DNA from: Paraburkholderia acidipaludis NBRC 101816
GTDB taxonomy: Bacteria > Pseudomonadota > Gammaproteobacteria > Burkholderiales > Burkholderiaceae
Direction: 5' to 3'
Assembly: GCF_000684975.1 (NCBI RefSeq)
Contig: NZ_BAXZ01000030.1
Span: forward strand, 1 to 64,000
Length of the DNA stretch: 64,000 nucleotides
The notes below the pieces were generated by a model that saw nothing but the letters and a program-made list of their open reading frames with translations, had not been told where the DNA came from and did not search any database. Positions 26,296 through 35,638 of this stretch are shown here, piece after piece (position 1 is the first letter of the stretch; each line of letters starts with the position of its first letter). The translations under genes and the position numbers were made by a program.

Positions 26296-26994
26296 TCAAG
26301 CCGACGACAAATCCGGCACCGTAGTCAGCTGATAACCGTAGCGGTTCACGGTGTCGAGCCGGAAGTGCGCGCCGGAGGCCTTCAGCTTGCGCCGCAGCCT
26401 CGACACGACGAGATTGACGCTCGACGGCTCGACATCCTCGCGCTCGGGCCACGCGTAACGCGTGAGCTGCTCGCGCGCGACGGGCGCATTCGGCCGCCGC
26501 AGCAGACATTCGATCAGGAGAAATTCGCGCGTGGTGAGCGGAATGCGCAACTCGCCGTCCACCGCCTCGCGCGTCATCGGATCGAGCCGCAGCGTGGGCA
26601 TATCGGTCTGGGTCTGCGCCGCCGCGTAGGCCGCGTTGCGGCGCAGCGCATGAATGCGCTCGTGGATTTCCAGCACCGAATAGGGCTGCACGTAACAGGC
26701 ATCGGCGCCCGCTCTCAGAAGCCGCGCGCATTCGGCCGGCGTCGCCCGGCCCAGCGCCATCACGATGGCAGGCGCATTGTCGATGTGGCGCAGATCGGCA
26801 AGCACCTCGAACAGCGTGTCGAGATCCTCCTCGCTCTGCCGGCAGACGACGATCGCATCGAATTCCTCGATTCGCGCGAGATGCGAGGCATAAAAAAGAT
26901 CGTCGGTCGCTTCGACACTATTGAGACTCTCGGTCAACGCCTTTTGCATGTAGTGGCGGGTCGTGTCGGCGGTCGCGGTAAGCAACACTCTCAT
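26296..26994 (-). CDS. OmpR-family regulator with degenerate (pseudo) receiver
   Basis: A 232-residue protein. The C-terminal winged helix is good (about 130-228; LTTREFLLIECLLRRPNAPV, VNLVVSRLRRKLKASGAHFR). The receiver has lost its chemistry: the acidic pair is replaced (LLTATAD), the phospho-acceptor position is Cys51 (AIVVCRQ), the Ser/Thr position is Ala80 and the Lys is Gln103 (YVQPY). It cannot be phosphorylated in the normal way, yet it lies 14 bases downstream of a complete histidine kinase gene, on the same strand. It may work as a phosphorylation-independent activator, sense redox through Cys51, or dimerise with another regulator. Confidence 0.85.
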   Translation of the reverse strand: MRVLLTATADTTRHYMQKALTESLNSVEATDDLFYASHLARIEEFDAIVVCRQSEEDLDTLFEVLADLRHIDNAPAIVMALGRATPAECARLLRAGADACYVQPYSVLEIHERIHALRRNAAYAAAQTQTDMPTLRLDPMTREAVDGELRIPLTTREFLLIECLLRRPNAPVAREQLTRYAWPEREDVEPSSVNLVVSRLRRKLKASGAHFRLDTVNRYGYQLTTVPDLSSA

Positions 26995-27008
26995 TCGGTC
27001 GAGGTCCG

Positions 27009-28472
27009 TTACAGGTTATGCGGCCAGCAGTCGACGCGCACGACCGTCCCGTGGCTCGATCCGCTGATGTCCAGCGCGAAATCGTGCAGGCCGACGATGG
27101 CCGAAACGATTCCGAGCCCGAGGCCGCTGCCCGGCAGGTGCCGCGTCTGTCTGCCGCGATAGAGCTGGTCGAGCACGAGCGTGCGCTCGTCTTCGGGGAT
27201 GCCGGGCCCGCTGTCCGCGATGCTGACGCTGGCGCCCGCCGCGACCGTTTCGAGGCGCACGCGCACGGTCCCGCCTTCGGGCGTGAATTTCACGGCGTTG
27301 TCGAGCAGATTGCTGAAAGCCTCGAACAGCAGCGCGCGGTCGCCCGAGACCGGCGCAACGCGTGTGAGATGCCGCTCCAGCACCACCTGCTTCTCTTCGG
27401 CGAGCGGCTCGTAGAGGTCGCACAGATCGGCGACGAGCGGCTCGAGATCGACTTCGGAAAACGCCGCGCGCCGCTGGCGCGAGCCGAGCTCCGCAATGCG
27501 CAGCATCGCGGTGAAGCGGTCGAGCAGTCCGTCGACTTCCTCGCGGGCCGCGGCGACCACCGCCGCGAGATCCTCGGCGTTGCGCCCCGTGGCTTCGCTG
27601 CTGGCGTTCGAGAGGCGCGCGCGCAGGCGCACGAGCGGCGTGCGCAGGTCGTGCGCGATGCCATCCGTGGCGAGCTTCACTTCGGCCATGAGACGCTCGA
27701 CCTCGTCCAGCATGCGGTTGACGAGCTGCGCCAGCATGGCGAGCTCGTCGCGGCCGCTATTGGGCAGGCGCGCCGAGAGATGGCCCGACGCGATGGAGGC
27801 CGTGGCCTTGCGGATGGCCGACACGCGGCGCATCTGGTGCACGCTGATGAGCAGGCCGCCCAGCACGCTGGCGCCAAGGCACAGGATGCCGCCGAACACC
27901 AGCGCATGAATGAGGTCGCCGCGCACGCGCCGCACGTCCTCGAGCGTGCGGGCGACGACAAGGCGTTGACCGTTCTGCCTCACCTCGCCCATCACACGCA
28001 GCTCGCGCGGCGCGCCGTCCACGCGCAGCCCGACATTTCGCCCGGCCGTGCGCTCGTGCGCCTGCCCGACGGGATCGAGCCACAGCGCGGGCGGCAGAAC
28101 GTCGAGATCGCCGGCCACGTAGCGGCCGTCCGGGGTGAAGAGTCCGTAGTGGTTCTGGTGCGGGCTTTCGCGCGCGAGCCGCGCCGCGATTGCGCCGGGC
28201 AGTTCGGCGTCGCCGCGCGCATCGAAATAGCGCAGCTGCCAGCGCAGGCCGCTGTCGGTCTCGCGCTCCATGGCGCGCGTGACCGAATACTCGATCAGAC
28301 CGATCAGCGCCATGAAGGCGAGCGAAAAGATCGCTGCGTAGGCGGTCAGCCAGCGAAACGTCGTGGTGCGCCAGTGCTGGCCCGGCGCCTGCAACGCACG
28401 CGCATGCGCCGGCGACGCGGCCGCCTCGCGCTGCGGCCTCGGTTTGCGGACCGTCCAGCCCATGCTCACCAT
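27009..28472 (-). CDS. Membrane sensor histidine kinase
   Basis: A 487-residue kinase: cytoplasmic N-tail, TM1 (about 41-62), periplasmic sensor (about 65-186), TM2 (about 187-212), HAMP (about 213-265), HisKA with His274 in IAHDLRTPL, and HATPase (N-box SNLLDNAVKF, G1 DSGPGIP, G2 GSGLGLGI). The H-box has Asp after His, as in QseC/PmrB-like and heavy-metal kinases. All catalytic boxes are intact. The regulator immediately downstream has a non-phosphorylatable receiver, so the true partner may be the conventional regulator at 35639. The start may be 28463 rather than 28472. Confidence 0.92.
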   Translation of the reverse strand: MVSMGWTVRKPRPQREAAASPAHARALQAPGQHWRTTTFRWLTAYAAIFSLAFMALIGLIEYSVTRAMERETDSGLRWQLRYFDARGDAELPGAIAARLARESPHQNHYGLFTPDGRYVAGDLDVLPPALWLDPVGQAHERTAGRNVGLRVDGAPRELRVMGEVRQNGQRLVVARTLEDVRRVRGDLIHALVFGGILCLGASVLGGLLISVHQMRRVSAIRKATASIASGHLSARLPNSGRDELAMLAQLVNRMLDEVERLMAEVKLATDGIAHDLRTPLVRLRARLSNASSEATGRNAEDLAAVVAAAREEVDGLLDRFTAMLRIAELGSRQRRAAFSEVDLEPLVADLCDLYEPLAEEKQVVLERHLTRVAPVSGDRALLFEAFSNLLDNAVKFTPEGGTVRVRLETVAAGASVSIADSGPGIPEDERTLVLDQLYRGRQTRHLPGSGLGLGIVSAIVGLHDFALDISGSSHGTVVRVDCWPHNL

Positions 28473-28588
28473 GGCCCGATCACTGCTTCGTCATTGCAAG
28501 CTGGCATTTCGTCTCCGTCGATCGCGCGAGCTACCTCTGTTGTGTCATGAAATTTCGTTCAGGATACGCATCGCCAGGCCTTGCCGCA

Positions 28589-28621
28589 TTAACCCGTTTA
28601 ACCCGTTTAACCCGCTTAACC
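28589..28621. repeat. Four direct TTAACCCG-type repeats
   Basis: Units TTAACCCG, TTTAACCCG, TTTAACCCG and CTTAACCG run head to tail with a nine-base period, about 120 bases upstream of the histidine kinase start. The surrounding 229-base gap has no gene. OmpR-family regulators bind direct repeats, so this is a candidate operator; the period is slightly short of a helical turn. Confidence 0.65.
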
Positions 28622-28701
28622 GATCCGGATCATCCGCATGAACCTTCATCCGGCGCGAAGCCGGCGCCGGAATGCGTTGTGCAGCAAAATGCACGCCCGC
28701 C

Positions 28702-29586
28702 CTAGCTGCACATCACGAGCGGCAGCTTCATTTCGGCAAGCAGGGTGCGCGTGACGCCGCCCAGCAGCTTTTCCCAAAGCATGGCGCGGCCGTGCGCGCC
28801 GGCAATCAGTATGTCTGCGCCTTCTTCCAGCGCCACGCCTTGCAGTTCGTTGCCCGCAGGCACGCCGCGACGGGCGAGCGTGCGCATTTCCACGTTGACC
28901 GCATGGCGCCGCAGATGGTCCAGCACGACCGTAGGCGCAAGCTGTTCGGGGTGGTCCGGTTCATCGCTGTCCATGACGAGCACGACGGTGGACTGCGCGC
29001 ACTCGATCAACGGCAGCGCGGCCGAGAGCGTGCGCGCGCATGCCGGGCTACCGTTCCAGGCAAGCGCCACCCGGCGGCCGAGCGGGCACTCGCCGGGCAG
29101 GCTGTCCACATCGGAACCGCCGCCCGGCGGCATGATCAGCACCGGGCGGCCCGTCGTGAAGAGCACGGTCTCCGCGAACGAATATTCCTCGGGCAAATCG
29201 ATGTCCTCCAGCGGATCGTGGCCGACGATGCTCAGGTCTGCGTAACGTGCGCGCTGCGGAACGATCACGCGCGCACGGCCGTCGGCGCCTTGCCATTCCA
29301 CCTCGACTCCGCGCTGGCGGCCGAGATCGGCGAGCATGGCGTGCAGCATGTCGGCCTGCTCGTCGAGCTCGCTTTCGATCGTGGCGCGCAGCGATCCTGC
29401 CTGGCCGCCCGGCATGAGCCCGAGCTCGGAGGCCTTGAGCCGCCGCTGCTGCGCAATGCTGCGCTCGCGCACATGCAGCGCGCTCAATCTGGCGCCGTGC
29501 CGGGCCGCCAGATCGGCGCCGCGCAGCAGACGCACCTGACCGGCCTCGCTGGCGTCGACATGCACCAGGATGTCCTTGAAACCCAT
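28702..29586 (-). CDS. Tandem universal stress protein
   Basis: A 294-residue cytosolic protein with two UspA domains (about 1-152 and 165-294). The second carries a recognisable ATP-loop GAHGRAMLWEKLLGGVTRTLL (G2xG9xG form); the first has a divergent loop (GHDPLEDIDLPEEY), so nucleotide binding may be confined to one half. It is the last gene of the efflux operon, 32 bases after the outer-membrane factor gene, which suggests expression with the pump under envelope or toxic stress. Confidence 0.9.
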   Translation of the reverse strand: MGFKDILVHVDASEAGQVRLLRGADLAARHGARLSALHVRERSIAQQRRLKASELGLMPGGQAGSLRATIESELDEQADMLHAMLADLGRQRGVEVEWQGADGRARVIVPQRARYADLSIVGHDPLEDIDLPEEYSFAETVLFTTGRPVLIMPPGGGSDVDSLPGECPLGRRVALAWNGSPACARTLSAALPLIECAQSTVVLVMDSDEPDHPEQLAPTVVLDHLRRHAVNVEMRTLARRGVPAGNELQGVALEEGADILIAGAHGRAMLWEKLLGGVTRTLLAEMKLPLVMCS

Positions 29587-29618
29587 CGTCCTGCCTCCCC
29601 CTTACAACTGACCACTCA

Positions 29619-31115
29619 TTATCGCGCCTCGGCGGCCGCGTCGCTTGCAGAATGTGAGCCATACGCAAGCGGCCCGAAAGGGATCGTCTGCTTCGGCGTG
29701 GGCAGGTCGGCCGTGCTCCAGCCGCCGCCCAGCGCGCCGATCAGCGCAACCGACGTCTGCAGGCGCCGCGTCTGCACCTGTGCTTCGGCAATCTGCGCAT
29801 CGAGCGCCGCGATCTGCGCGACCGTCACGTTCAGGTAGTTGTCGAGTCCTTCGGTGTACAGACTGAGCGACATGTTCTGCACCCGCACCGCCGCATCCAC
29901 CGCCGCCTGCTGCTGTTGCGCCTCGGTGGCGAGGCGGTCGGTCAGCGCGAGGTTGTCCTCCACTTCGCGGAAGGCCTGCAGCACGGTCGAGCGGTAGTCG
30001 TCGCTGGCTTCGTTGAACACCGACCAGCTTGCCTGCAGCTCGGCGCGCCGCAGTCCGCCTTCGAAGAGCGGCAGCACCGCCGACGCCCCAAAGGCCCACA
30101 GGCTGTTGGAGAGCGTCGTCAGCCCCCAGCCCGAGTCCTCGAAGCCGCCCATGGCGGAAAGCCGGACGTTCGGGTAGAACGCGGCGCGCGAGACGCCGAT
30201 CGCCCGGTTGGCGGCCGCCATGTTGCGCTCGGCCTGTGCGATGTCCGGGCGCCGCTGCAGGAGCAGCGACGGCATGCTGACCGGCACCGTCGGGATCGCG
30301 TAGTCGTGCTCCGGCATCGTGGTCAGACGAAAGTCGACCGGATTGGCGCCGACCAGAACGGCCACCGCATGCTCCAGAACGGTGCGCTGCGCCAGCACTT
30401 CCGTGTCCGCGGCCTGCGCCGAGGCGAGCTGGTTCTCCGCGCGCCCCACGTCGAGCCCGGACGAGATCTTGCCCGCCAGCCGCATCTGCGTGATGGAGAC
30501 CGCCGTGCTGTAGGCCTTGATGGCCTGCTTGTAGATCTCGTGCTGCTTGTCGTAGCCCCAGATCGCCATGTAGTCGGACGCGAGCTCCATTTCGAGCGAA
30601 AGCCGCGCGTCGGCTACTGCGGCGGCCACGCCCTGCGCGTTGCTCTGGGCCTCGCGGGTCAGGTTGCGCGTCTGGTCCCAGAAGTCGGGCCCCCATGACG
30701 CTTGCCCGCCCCAGAAGTTCGACGCCTCGTGCATCGTGCCGCTGTTGTTATGGAACAGCGTGTGCGCCGATTCGCCGTTCTGGCTGGTGTAGGCGTTCAG
30801 CCCGATCTGCGGGAACAGGCCCGAGCGCGCTGCGGCCACGACGTCCTGCGCCTGCGTAAAGGTTTCGCGCGCGGCGGCGAGATCGGGGTTGGCGGCGTCG
30901 AGCTGCTCTTCGAGCTGGTCGAGCTGCTTATCGCCGAACATCTGCCACCACGGCCCGCGCTGCAACTGGTCCGAGGGATTCGCCGTCACGAACGGACCCG
31001 TGCCCGTGTACGAGGCGGGCAGGATCATCTCGGGCGGATGATAGGTGGGCGCGAGATCGCAGCCGGCGAGCAACGACACCGCCACGAGCGCCGCAATGCG
31101 GGTCATGCGTTTCAT
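29619..31115 (-). CDS. RND efflux outer-membrane factor, NodT family lipoprotein
   Basis: A 498-residue outer-membrane channel of the TolC/OprM type. The signal peptide ends in the lipobox LLAGC (Cys19), so the N-terminus is lipidated. Two OEP repeats follow (about 60-260 and 280-470), with PSLLLQRRPDIAQAERNMAA and the VSRAAFYPNVRLSA region typical of NodT. It forms the trimeric exit duct of the tripartite pump. Its ATG overlaps the stop of the membrane-fusion gene by one base (TGATG), giving coupled translation. Confidence 0.93.
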   Translation of the reverse strand: MKRMTRIAALVAVSLLAGCDLAPTYHPPEMILPASYTGTGPFVTANPSDQLQRGPWWQMFGDKQLDQLEEQLDAANPDLAAARETFTQAQDVVAAARSGLFPQIGLNAYTSQNGESAHTLFHNNSGTMHEASNFWGGQASWGPDFWDQTRNLTREAQSNAQGVAAAVADARLSLEMELASDYMAIWGYDKQHEIYKQAIKAYSTAVSITQMRLAGKISSGLDVGRAENQLASAQAADTEVLAQRTVLEHAVAVLVGANPVDFRLTTMPEHDYAIPTVPVSMPSLLLQRRPDIAQAERNMAAANRAIGVSRAAFYPNVRLSAMGGFEDSGWGLTTLSNSLWAFGASAVLPLFEGGLRRAELQASWSVFNEASDDYRSTVLQAFREVEDNLALTDRLATEAQQQQAAVDAAVRVQNMSLSLYTEGLDNYLNVTVAQIAALDAQIAEAQVQTRRLQTSVALIGALGGGWSTADLPTPKQTIPFGPLAYGSHSASDAAAEAR

Positions 31116-32383
31116 CAGGAGCCGTCCTCGTCTTCTGCCGGTGTCAGCGCCGCAGCCGACGCCGCAGCCGGGGCCGAAGCCGACGTCGTCTCGCCCGGCA
31201 CCTCGGTGCCCTTCGCGCCCTTCACGATGCGAACCTGCTGGCCTTCGAGAATGCCCGCGGAAGGATTCAGCACGATCTTGTCGGTGGGCTTCAGGCCCGA
31301 CACCACCTGCACTGTCTTTCCGAAGTTGGTCCCGAGCTTCACGTCCTGCAGATGCACGCGATCGTCGGGTCCGACGAGCGCCACCTGCATGCCGTCGGAG
31401 CGGAACAGCAGCGCCTGTTCGGGCACGACCGGGATATTGCGGTCGAGCGGCACCTTGAAATGCACGTTCGCGTAGCCGCCCGGCCAGATCAGGTGATCAG
31501 GGTTCGGCACCAGCAGTTCGGTCGTCACGGTGCGCGTCTGCGGGTTGAACGCGTTGGCGCTCGTGGCGAAGGTCGCGTCGAACACGCGGTCCGGGTACTG
31601 CGGCAGCGACAGCGTGGCCGTGAGGCCGGGCTTGAGGATGTTCGCGTAGTCCTGCGGCACCGAAACGAACACGCGCATCTCGTGAATGTCGGAGACCGTG
31701 AAGAGTTCGTCCGCCGCGCCGCGCGAGCTCACGTCGCCGCCCGCCCCATTCACGTAGTTGCCCACGTCGGTGTTGCGCGCCGTCACCACGCCGTCGAAGG
31801 GCGCCACGATGCGCTTGAAGCCTTCGAGCACCCGGAAACGGGCCACTTCGTGCTGGGCCGCGCGCACCTTGGCTGCCTGCGCGGCGGCGTCGGCCACCTG
31901 CACGTCCACTTCCTGCTGCGACACGGCCTGCGTGCCCGCCAGCGCCTGATAGCGCTTCGCGGTGAGCGCCGCCAGGTTGTAGTTGGTCTGCGCGACGTCG
32001 AGGTCGGCGATCGCGCGCTGATACTGCTCGTCCACGGCCGGGGCGTCGATCGTGGCAAGCGTCTCGCCCGACTTGACGAGCCCGCCGTAGTCCTTGTTCC
32101 ACTTCAGCACGTAGCCCGAGACCTGGGCATAGATCGGCGCCGTATACCACGCGCGGATCGTGCCCGGCAGCGTGAGCATGTTCTGGGCCGGCCCATTCTG
32201 CGGCGAGATGACCTGCACGGACGGAACCGAATCTTCGTCGGCGACGGCGCGCAGGTCCGCCATGTTGTTGTGCCGCTGGATCACGCCGATGGCGACGACG
32301 ACGGCAGCAATCACGCCCGCGCCGATAAGCCAGGTCCGCGGCCCGAATCGCCGGGGAACCGGTGCTTCCCTGTTTGCGCTCAT
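31115..32383 (-). CDS. RND efflux membrane-fusion protein
   Basis: A 422-residue periplasmic adaptor with an N-terminal membrane anchor (about 20-40). Domain order is standard: barrel-sandwich hybrid halves around a helical hairpin (QRAIADLDVAQTNYNLAAL), then FKRIVAPFDGVVTARNTDVG, then beta-barrel and membrane-proximal domains. It links the RND pump to the outer-membrane factor. AAGGAGG precedes the ATG at 32383, and the ATG overlaps the RND stop (ATGA). The C-terminal tail is Ala-rich and acidic. Confidence 0.93.
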   Translation of the reverse strand: MSANREAPVPRRFGPRTWLIGAGVIAAVVVAIGVIQRHNNMADLRAVADEDSVPSVQVISPQNGPAQNMLTLPGTIRAWYTAPIYAQVSGYVLKWNKDYGGLVKSGETLATIDAPAVDEQYQRAIADLDVAQTNYNLAALTAKRYQALAGTQAVSQQEVDVQVADAAAQAAKVRAAQHEVARFRVLEGFKRIVAPFDGVVTARNTDVGNYVNGAGGDVSSRGAADELFTVSDIHEMRVFVSVPQDYANILKPGLTATLSLPQYPDRVFDATFATSANAFNPQTRTVTTELLVPNPDHLIWPGGYANVHFKVPLDRNIPVVPEQALLFRSDGMQVALVGPDDRVHLQDVKLGTNFGKTVQVVSGLKPTDKIVLNPSAGILEGQQVRIVKGAKGTEVPGETTSASAPAAASAAALTPAEDEDGS

Positions 32384-35300
32384 GACTGTGCCTCCTTGGA
32401 AGGTTGATGATCCCGGTGCAGCAGCGCGAACACACAAGGGACGAAAAGCAGCGTAGCAAACGTGGCGAACATCAGACCGCCGATCACGGCGCGTCCGAGT
32501 GGCGCATTCTGGGTATTGCTGAAAGACATGGGCAGCATGCCGATCATCATGGCGAGCGCCGTCATCAGCACCGGACGGATCCGGCTGAAACCGGCCTCGA
32601 TCGCGGCCTCGACGGCGTTGCCGTATTGCGCGAGGTGCTCGCGGGCAAACGAAACGACCAGAATCGAGTTCGCGGTCGCCGTGCCCATGCACATGATGGC
32701 GCCCGTGAGCGCGGGGACCGAAAGCGTGGTGTGCGTCACGAAAAGACTCCACACGATGCCGGCAAGGGCCGCCGGCAGCGCGGTGATGATGATGAATGGA
32801 TCGAGCCAGGACTGGAAGTTGACCACGATGACGAGATACACGAGCAGGATCGACAGCGCGAGACCGCCCAGCAGCTGCGCGTAGGCGCTGCTCATGGTCT
32901 GCGCCTGGCCGCGCAGGTGCACGCTGGCGCCGTGCGGCAGCTCGCCCTGCATGTCGTTCACGATCTTCTGCACGTCGTCGTACACGCCGCCGAGATCGCG
33001 CCGCTGGTTGCTCACGAAGATGTCGATGGCCGGCAGGATGCTGTAGTGCGTGGCCAGCAAGGGCGTGCCCATCTGCGTGATGCGGCTCAGCGCGCCCAGC
33101 AGCTGCGCATGCTGCGCGTCCGGCGTGCCGGTGCCCGTGTCGATCGGAATCGTCTCCAGGTCGTTCATGGACTCCAGTTCGTTCTGCGGCGTCTGCATGT
33201 TCACGAGGTGCGACACGCCGTTCGAAGTGTCGAGCCAGTAGGTCGGCGCCGTCTGGCCGCTGCCCGAGAGCGTGGCGAGCGCGTTGTTGGCGATGTCCGC
33301 TTCCGTGAGGTTCAGGCCCGAGGCGAACGAGCGCGAAGCCGTGATCTTCAGTGTAGGCTCATTGAAAGCCTGCTGGATGTTGACGTCGGTGGCGCCCGGA
33401 ATCTTGCGCAGGCGCGCGGCGATCTTCTGCGCGTAGGCGAAGTTCGCCTCCTGGCCGCGGCCGGCGATCTGCACGTCGATCGGCGCGGGCAGACCGAAGT
33501 TCAGGATCTTCGCCGTGATGTCGCCAGGCAGGAACGTGAACTGGGTGCCCGGATACAGCTTGGGCAGCTCGCGCCGCAGCGTGTAGCGGTAGTCGTCCAC
33601 GGGCGAGCGCTCGCTCGCGAGACTGATCGTGATGTCGCAATCCTGCGGGCCGATCGTGCCGGTCGAGTTATACGCCTCGTTGATACCGCTCGCCGGCAGG
33701 CCGCAGTTGTCGAGCACGTTGGTCACCTTGCCCGGCAGCAACTGGCGGATCGAGCCGTTGACGAGCACCGCCAGCTTCGACGCCTCTTCAAGACGCGTGC
33801 CGATCGGCGCGCGCATGTGCATGTCGATTTCGCCGGACTTGATGCCCGGGAAGAAGTCGCGCCCGAGGAACATAATCAGCACGAGCGAGCCGAACGCGCA
33901 CAGCGCGAAGATCGGCACGAAGCGACGGCGGTTCCCGACCACGCTGGTCAGCACTTCGCGATAGCGATCCCGGAAGTTCGAGAACGCATGCTCGAAGCCG
34001 CGCTGGAAACGTCCGAACATGCCGGGCGGCGCACTGTGGCCGCCGCCGTGCGCATGCTCCGCCACCTGGCCGCGCAGCAGCCATGCCGCCATGGTCGGCA
34101 CGAGCGTGCGCGAGAGGATGAACGACGCGATCATCGCGAAGACGATGGCCTCGGCCATCGGCAGGAACAGGTAGCCGGCCACGCCGCTCAGCTGGAACAG
34201 CGGCAGCCAGACGATACAGATACACAGCGTGGCGACGAAGGTCGGCACGACGATCTGGTTCGCCGCCGCGATGATGCCGGGCTCGAGCTCCGCGCCGGCT
34301 TCGAGGTGGGTGTCGATGTTCTCGATCATCACCGTCGCGTCGTCCACCAGAATCCCGACCGCGAGCGCGAGCCCCCCCAGCGTCATCACGTTGATGGTCT
34401 GGCCGAGCCACGAGAGCGTCAGCACCGAGCAGAGAATGGCGAGCGGAATGGAGGTCGCGACGATCAGCGTGGAGCGCCAGCTGCCGAGGAACAGCAGCAC
34501 GGTCAGGCCCGTGAGGATCGCCGCCGTGATCATTTCCTGCACCACCTCGCGCACGGAATCCTTCACGAAGCCCGAGGCGTCGTTGAGGGGCTTGATCTCC
34601 ACGCCGGGCGGCAGCGTGCGCAGAATGCCGGGCAGCGCCTTCTTGATGCCGTCGACGACCGAGAGCGTCGATGCGTCGCCGCTCTTCAGGATCTGGATCA
34701 GCACGGCCTGCTTGCCTTTCACGAGCACTGCGTTGATCTGCGGCGGCGAGCCGCGGTGCACGTAGGCAACGTCGCGCAGGAAGACCGTGGCACCGTTCAC
34801 GGTCTTGATCGGCATGTTGTTGAAGGTGTCCACCTGGATCGGCGTCGCATTGGTCTGCACCATATAGTCGAGCGCGCCGATCTTCTGGTCGCCGGCCGGC
34901 AGCACCACGTTCTGCGCCGCGAGCGCCTTGCCGACGTCCGTGGCCGAAAGGCCGTGTGCGAGCAGCTTGGTCTGGTCGAGGTCGATTTCGACGTTCAGCT
35001 GCGCGCCGCCATACGGTGTCGGAATGGCGGCGCCCGGGACCGCCACGAGCTGCGGACGGATCAGGTTCGACGCCATGTCGTAGACCTGGGCTGCCGTCAT
35101 GCCGGGGGCCGAAACCTGCAGGTCCAGCACCGGAACGGAGGAGGCGTTGTACGAGAGCACCTGCGGCGGCGTGATGCCCGCGGGCATCTGTTTGAGCACC
35201 GTCTGCGAGATCGAGGTGATCTGGGCCTGCGCAGCGGCGATGTCCGTGCCCGGCTGGAAAAAGATCTTGACGATGCCGCGCCCGTAGAGCGACTGGCTCT

Positions 35301-35547
35301 CGATATGCTCGATGTTCTCGACCGTGGTCGTCAGCGAGCGCTCGTAGTAGTAAATCACGCGGCCCGACATGTCCTGCGGCGACAGACCGTTATAGGTCCA
35401 GACGACCGCGACGACGGGAATTTTGATGTTCGGGAAAATGTCGGTGGGTGTTTTGACCACCGCCAGACCGCCGAACAGGACGATCAGTATGCTCATCACC
35501 ACGAACGTCAACGGACGTTTCAGGGCGACCAGAACGATTGCGTTCAT
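32380..35547 (-). CDS. RND-superfamily multidrug efflux transporter
   Basis: A 1055-residue proton-driven inner-membrane pump with the RND plan: TM1, a large periplasmic domain, TM2-7, a second periplasmic domain, TM8-12. The helix-4 motif GGLALAVGILVDDATVMIEN holds the two proton-relay Asp residues, and GRDFFPGIKSGEIDMHMRAP starts the second half. It belongs to a branch, with substrates ranging from solvents to organic acids, distinct from AcrB and closer to the NodT-associated pumps. Substrate is unknown. It follows the response regulator at 35639 by 91 bases and leads the pump operon. Confidence 0.94.
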   Translation of the reverse strand: MNAIVLVALKRPLTFVVMSILIVLFGGLAVVKTPTDIFPNIKIPVVAVVWTYNGLSPQDMSGRVIYYYERSLTTTVENIEHIESQSLYGRGIVKIFFQPGTDIAAAQAQITSISQTVLKQMPAGITPPQVLSYNASSVPVLDLQVSAPGMTAAQVYDMASNLIRPQLVAVPGAAIPTPYGGAQLNVEIDLDQTKLLAHGLSATDVGKALAAQNVVLPAGDQKIGALDYMVQTNATPIQVDTFNNMPIKTVNGATVFLRDVAYVHRGSPPQINAVLVKGKQAVLIQILKSGDASTLSVVDGIKKALPGILRTLPPGVEIKPLNDASGFVKDSVREVVQEMITAAILTGLTVLLFLGSWRSTLIVATSIPLAILCSVLTLSWLGQTINVMTLGGLALAVGILVDDATVMIENIDTHLEAGAELEPGIIAAANQIVVPTFVATLCICIVWLPLFQLSGVAGYLFLPMAEAIVFAMIASFILSRTLVPTMAAWLLRGQVAEHAHGGGHSAPPGMFGRFQRGFEHAFSNFRDRYREVLTSVVGNRRRFVPIFALCAFGSLVLIMFLGRDFFPGIKSGEIDMHMRAPIGTRLEEASKLAVLVNGSIRQLLPGKVTNVLDNCGLPASGINEAYNSTGTIGPQDCDITISLASERSPVDDYRYTLRRELPKLYPGTQFTFLPGDITAKILNFGLPAPIDVQIAGRGQEANFAYAQKIAARLRKIPGATDVNIQQAFNEPTLKITASRSFASGLNLTEADIANNALATLSGSGQTAPTYWLDTSNGVSHLVNMQTPQNELESMNDLETIPIDTGTGTPDAQHAQLLGALSRITQMGTPLLATHYSILPAIDIFVSNQRRDLGGVYDDVQKIVNDMQGELPHGASVHLRGQAQTMSSAYAQLLGGLALSILLVYLVIVVNFQSWLDPFIIITALPAALAGIVWSLFVTHTTLSVPALTGAIMCMGTATANSILVVSFAREHLAQYGNAVEAAIEAGFSRIRPVLMTALAMMIGMLPMSFSNTQNAPLGRAVIGGLMFATFATLLFVPCVFALLHRDHQPSKEAQS

Positions 35548-35638
35548 TGGAACTCAGGAACGAAAGGGAAAGAATGGTCAGCAGGGAGCGCGGCTCGCGC
35601 CACGTGCAACCGCCGCATGCAACATTTCGGCGCCGCGC

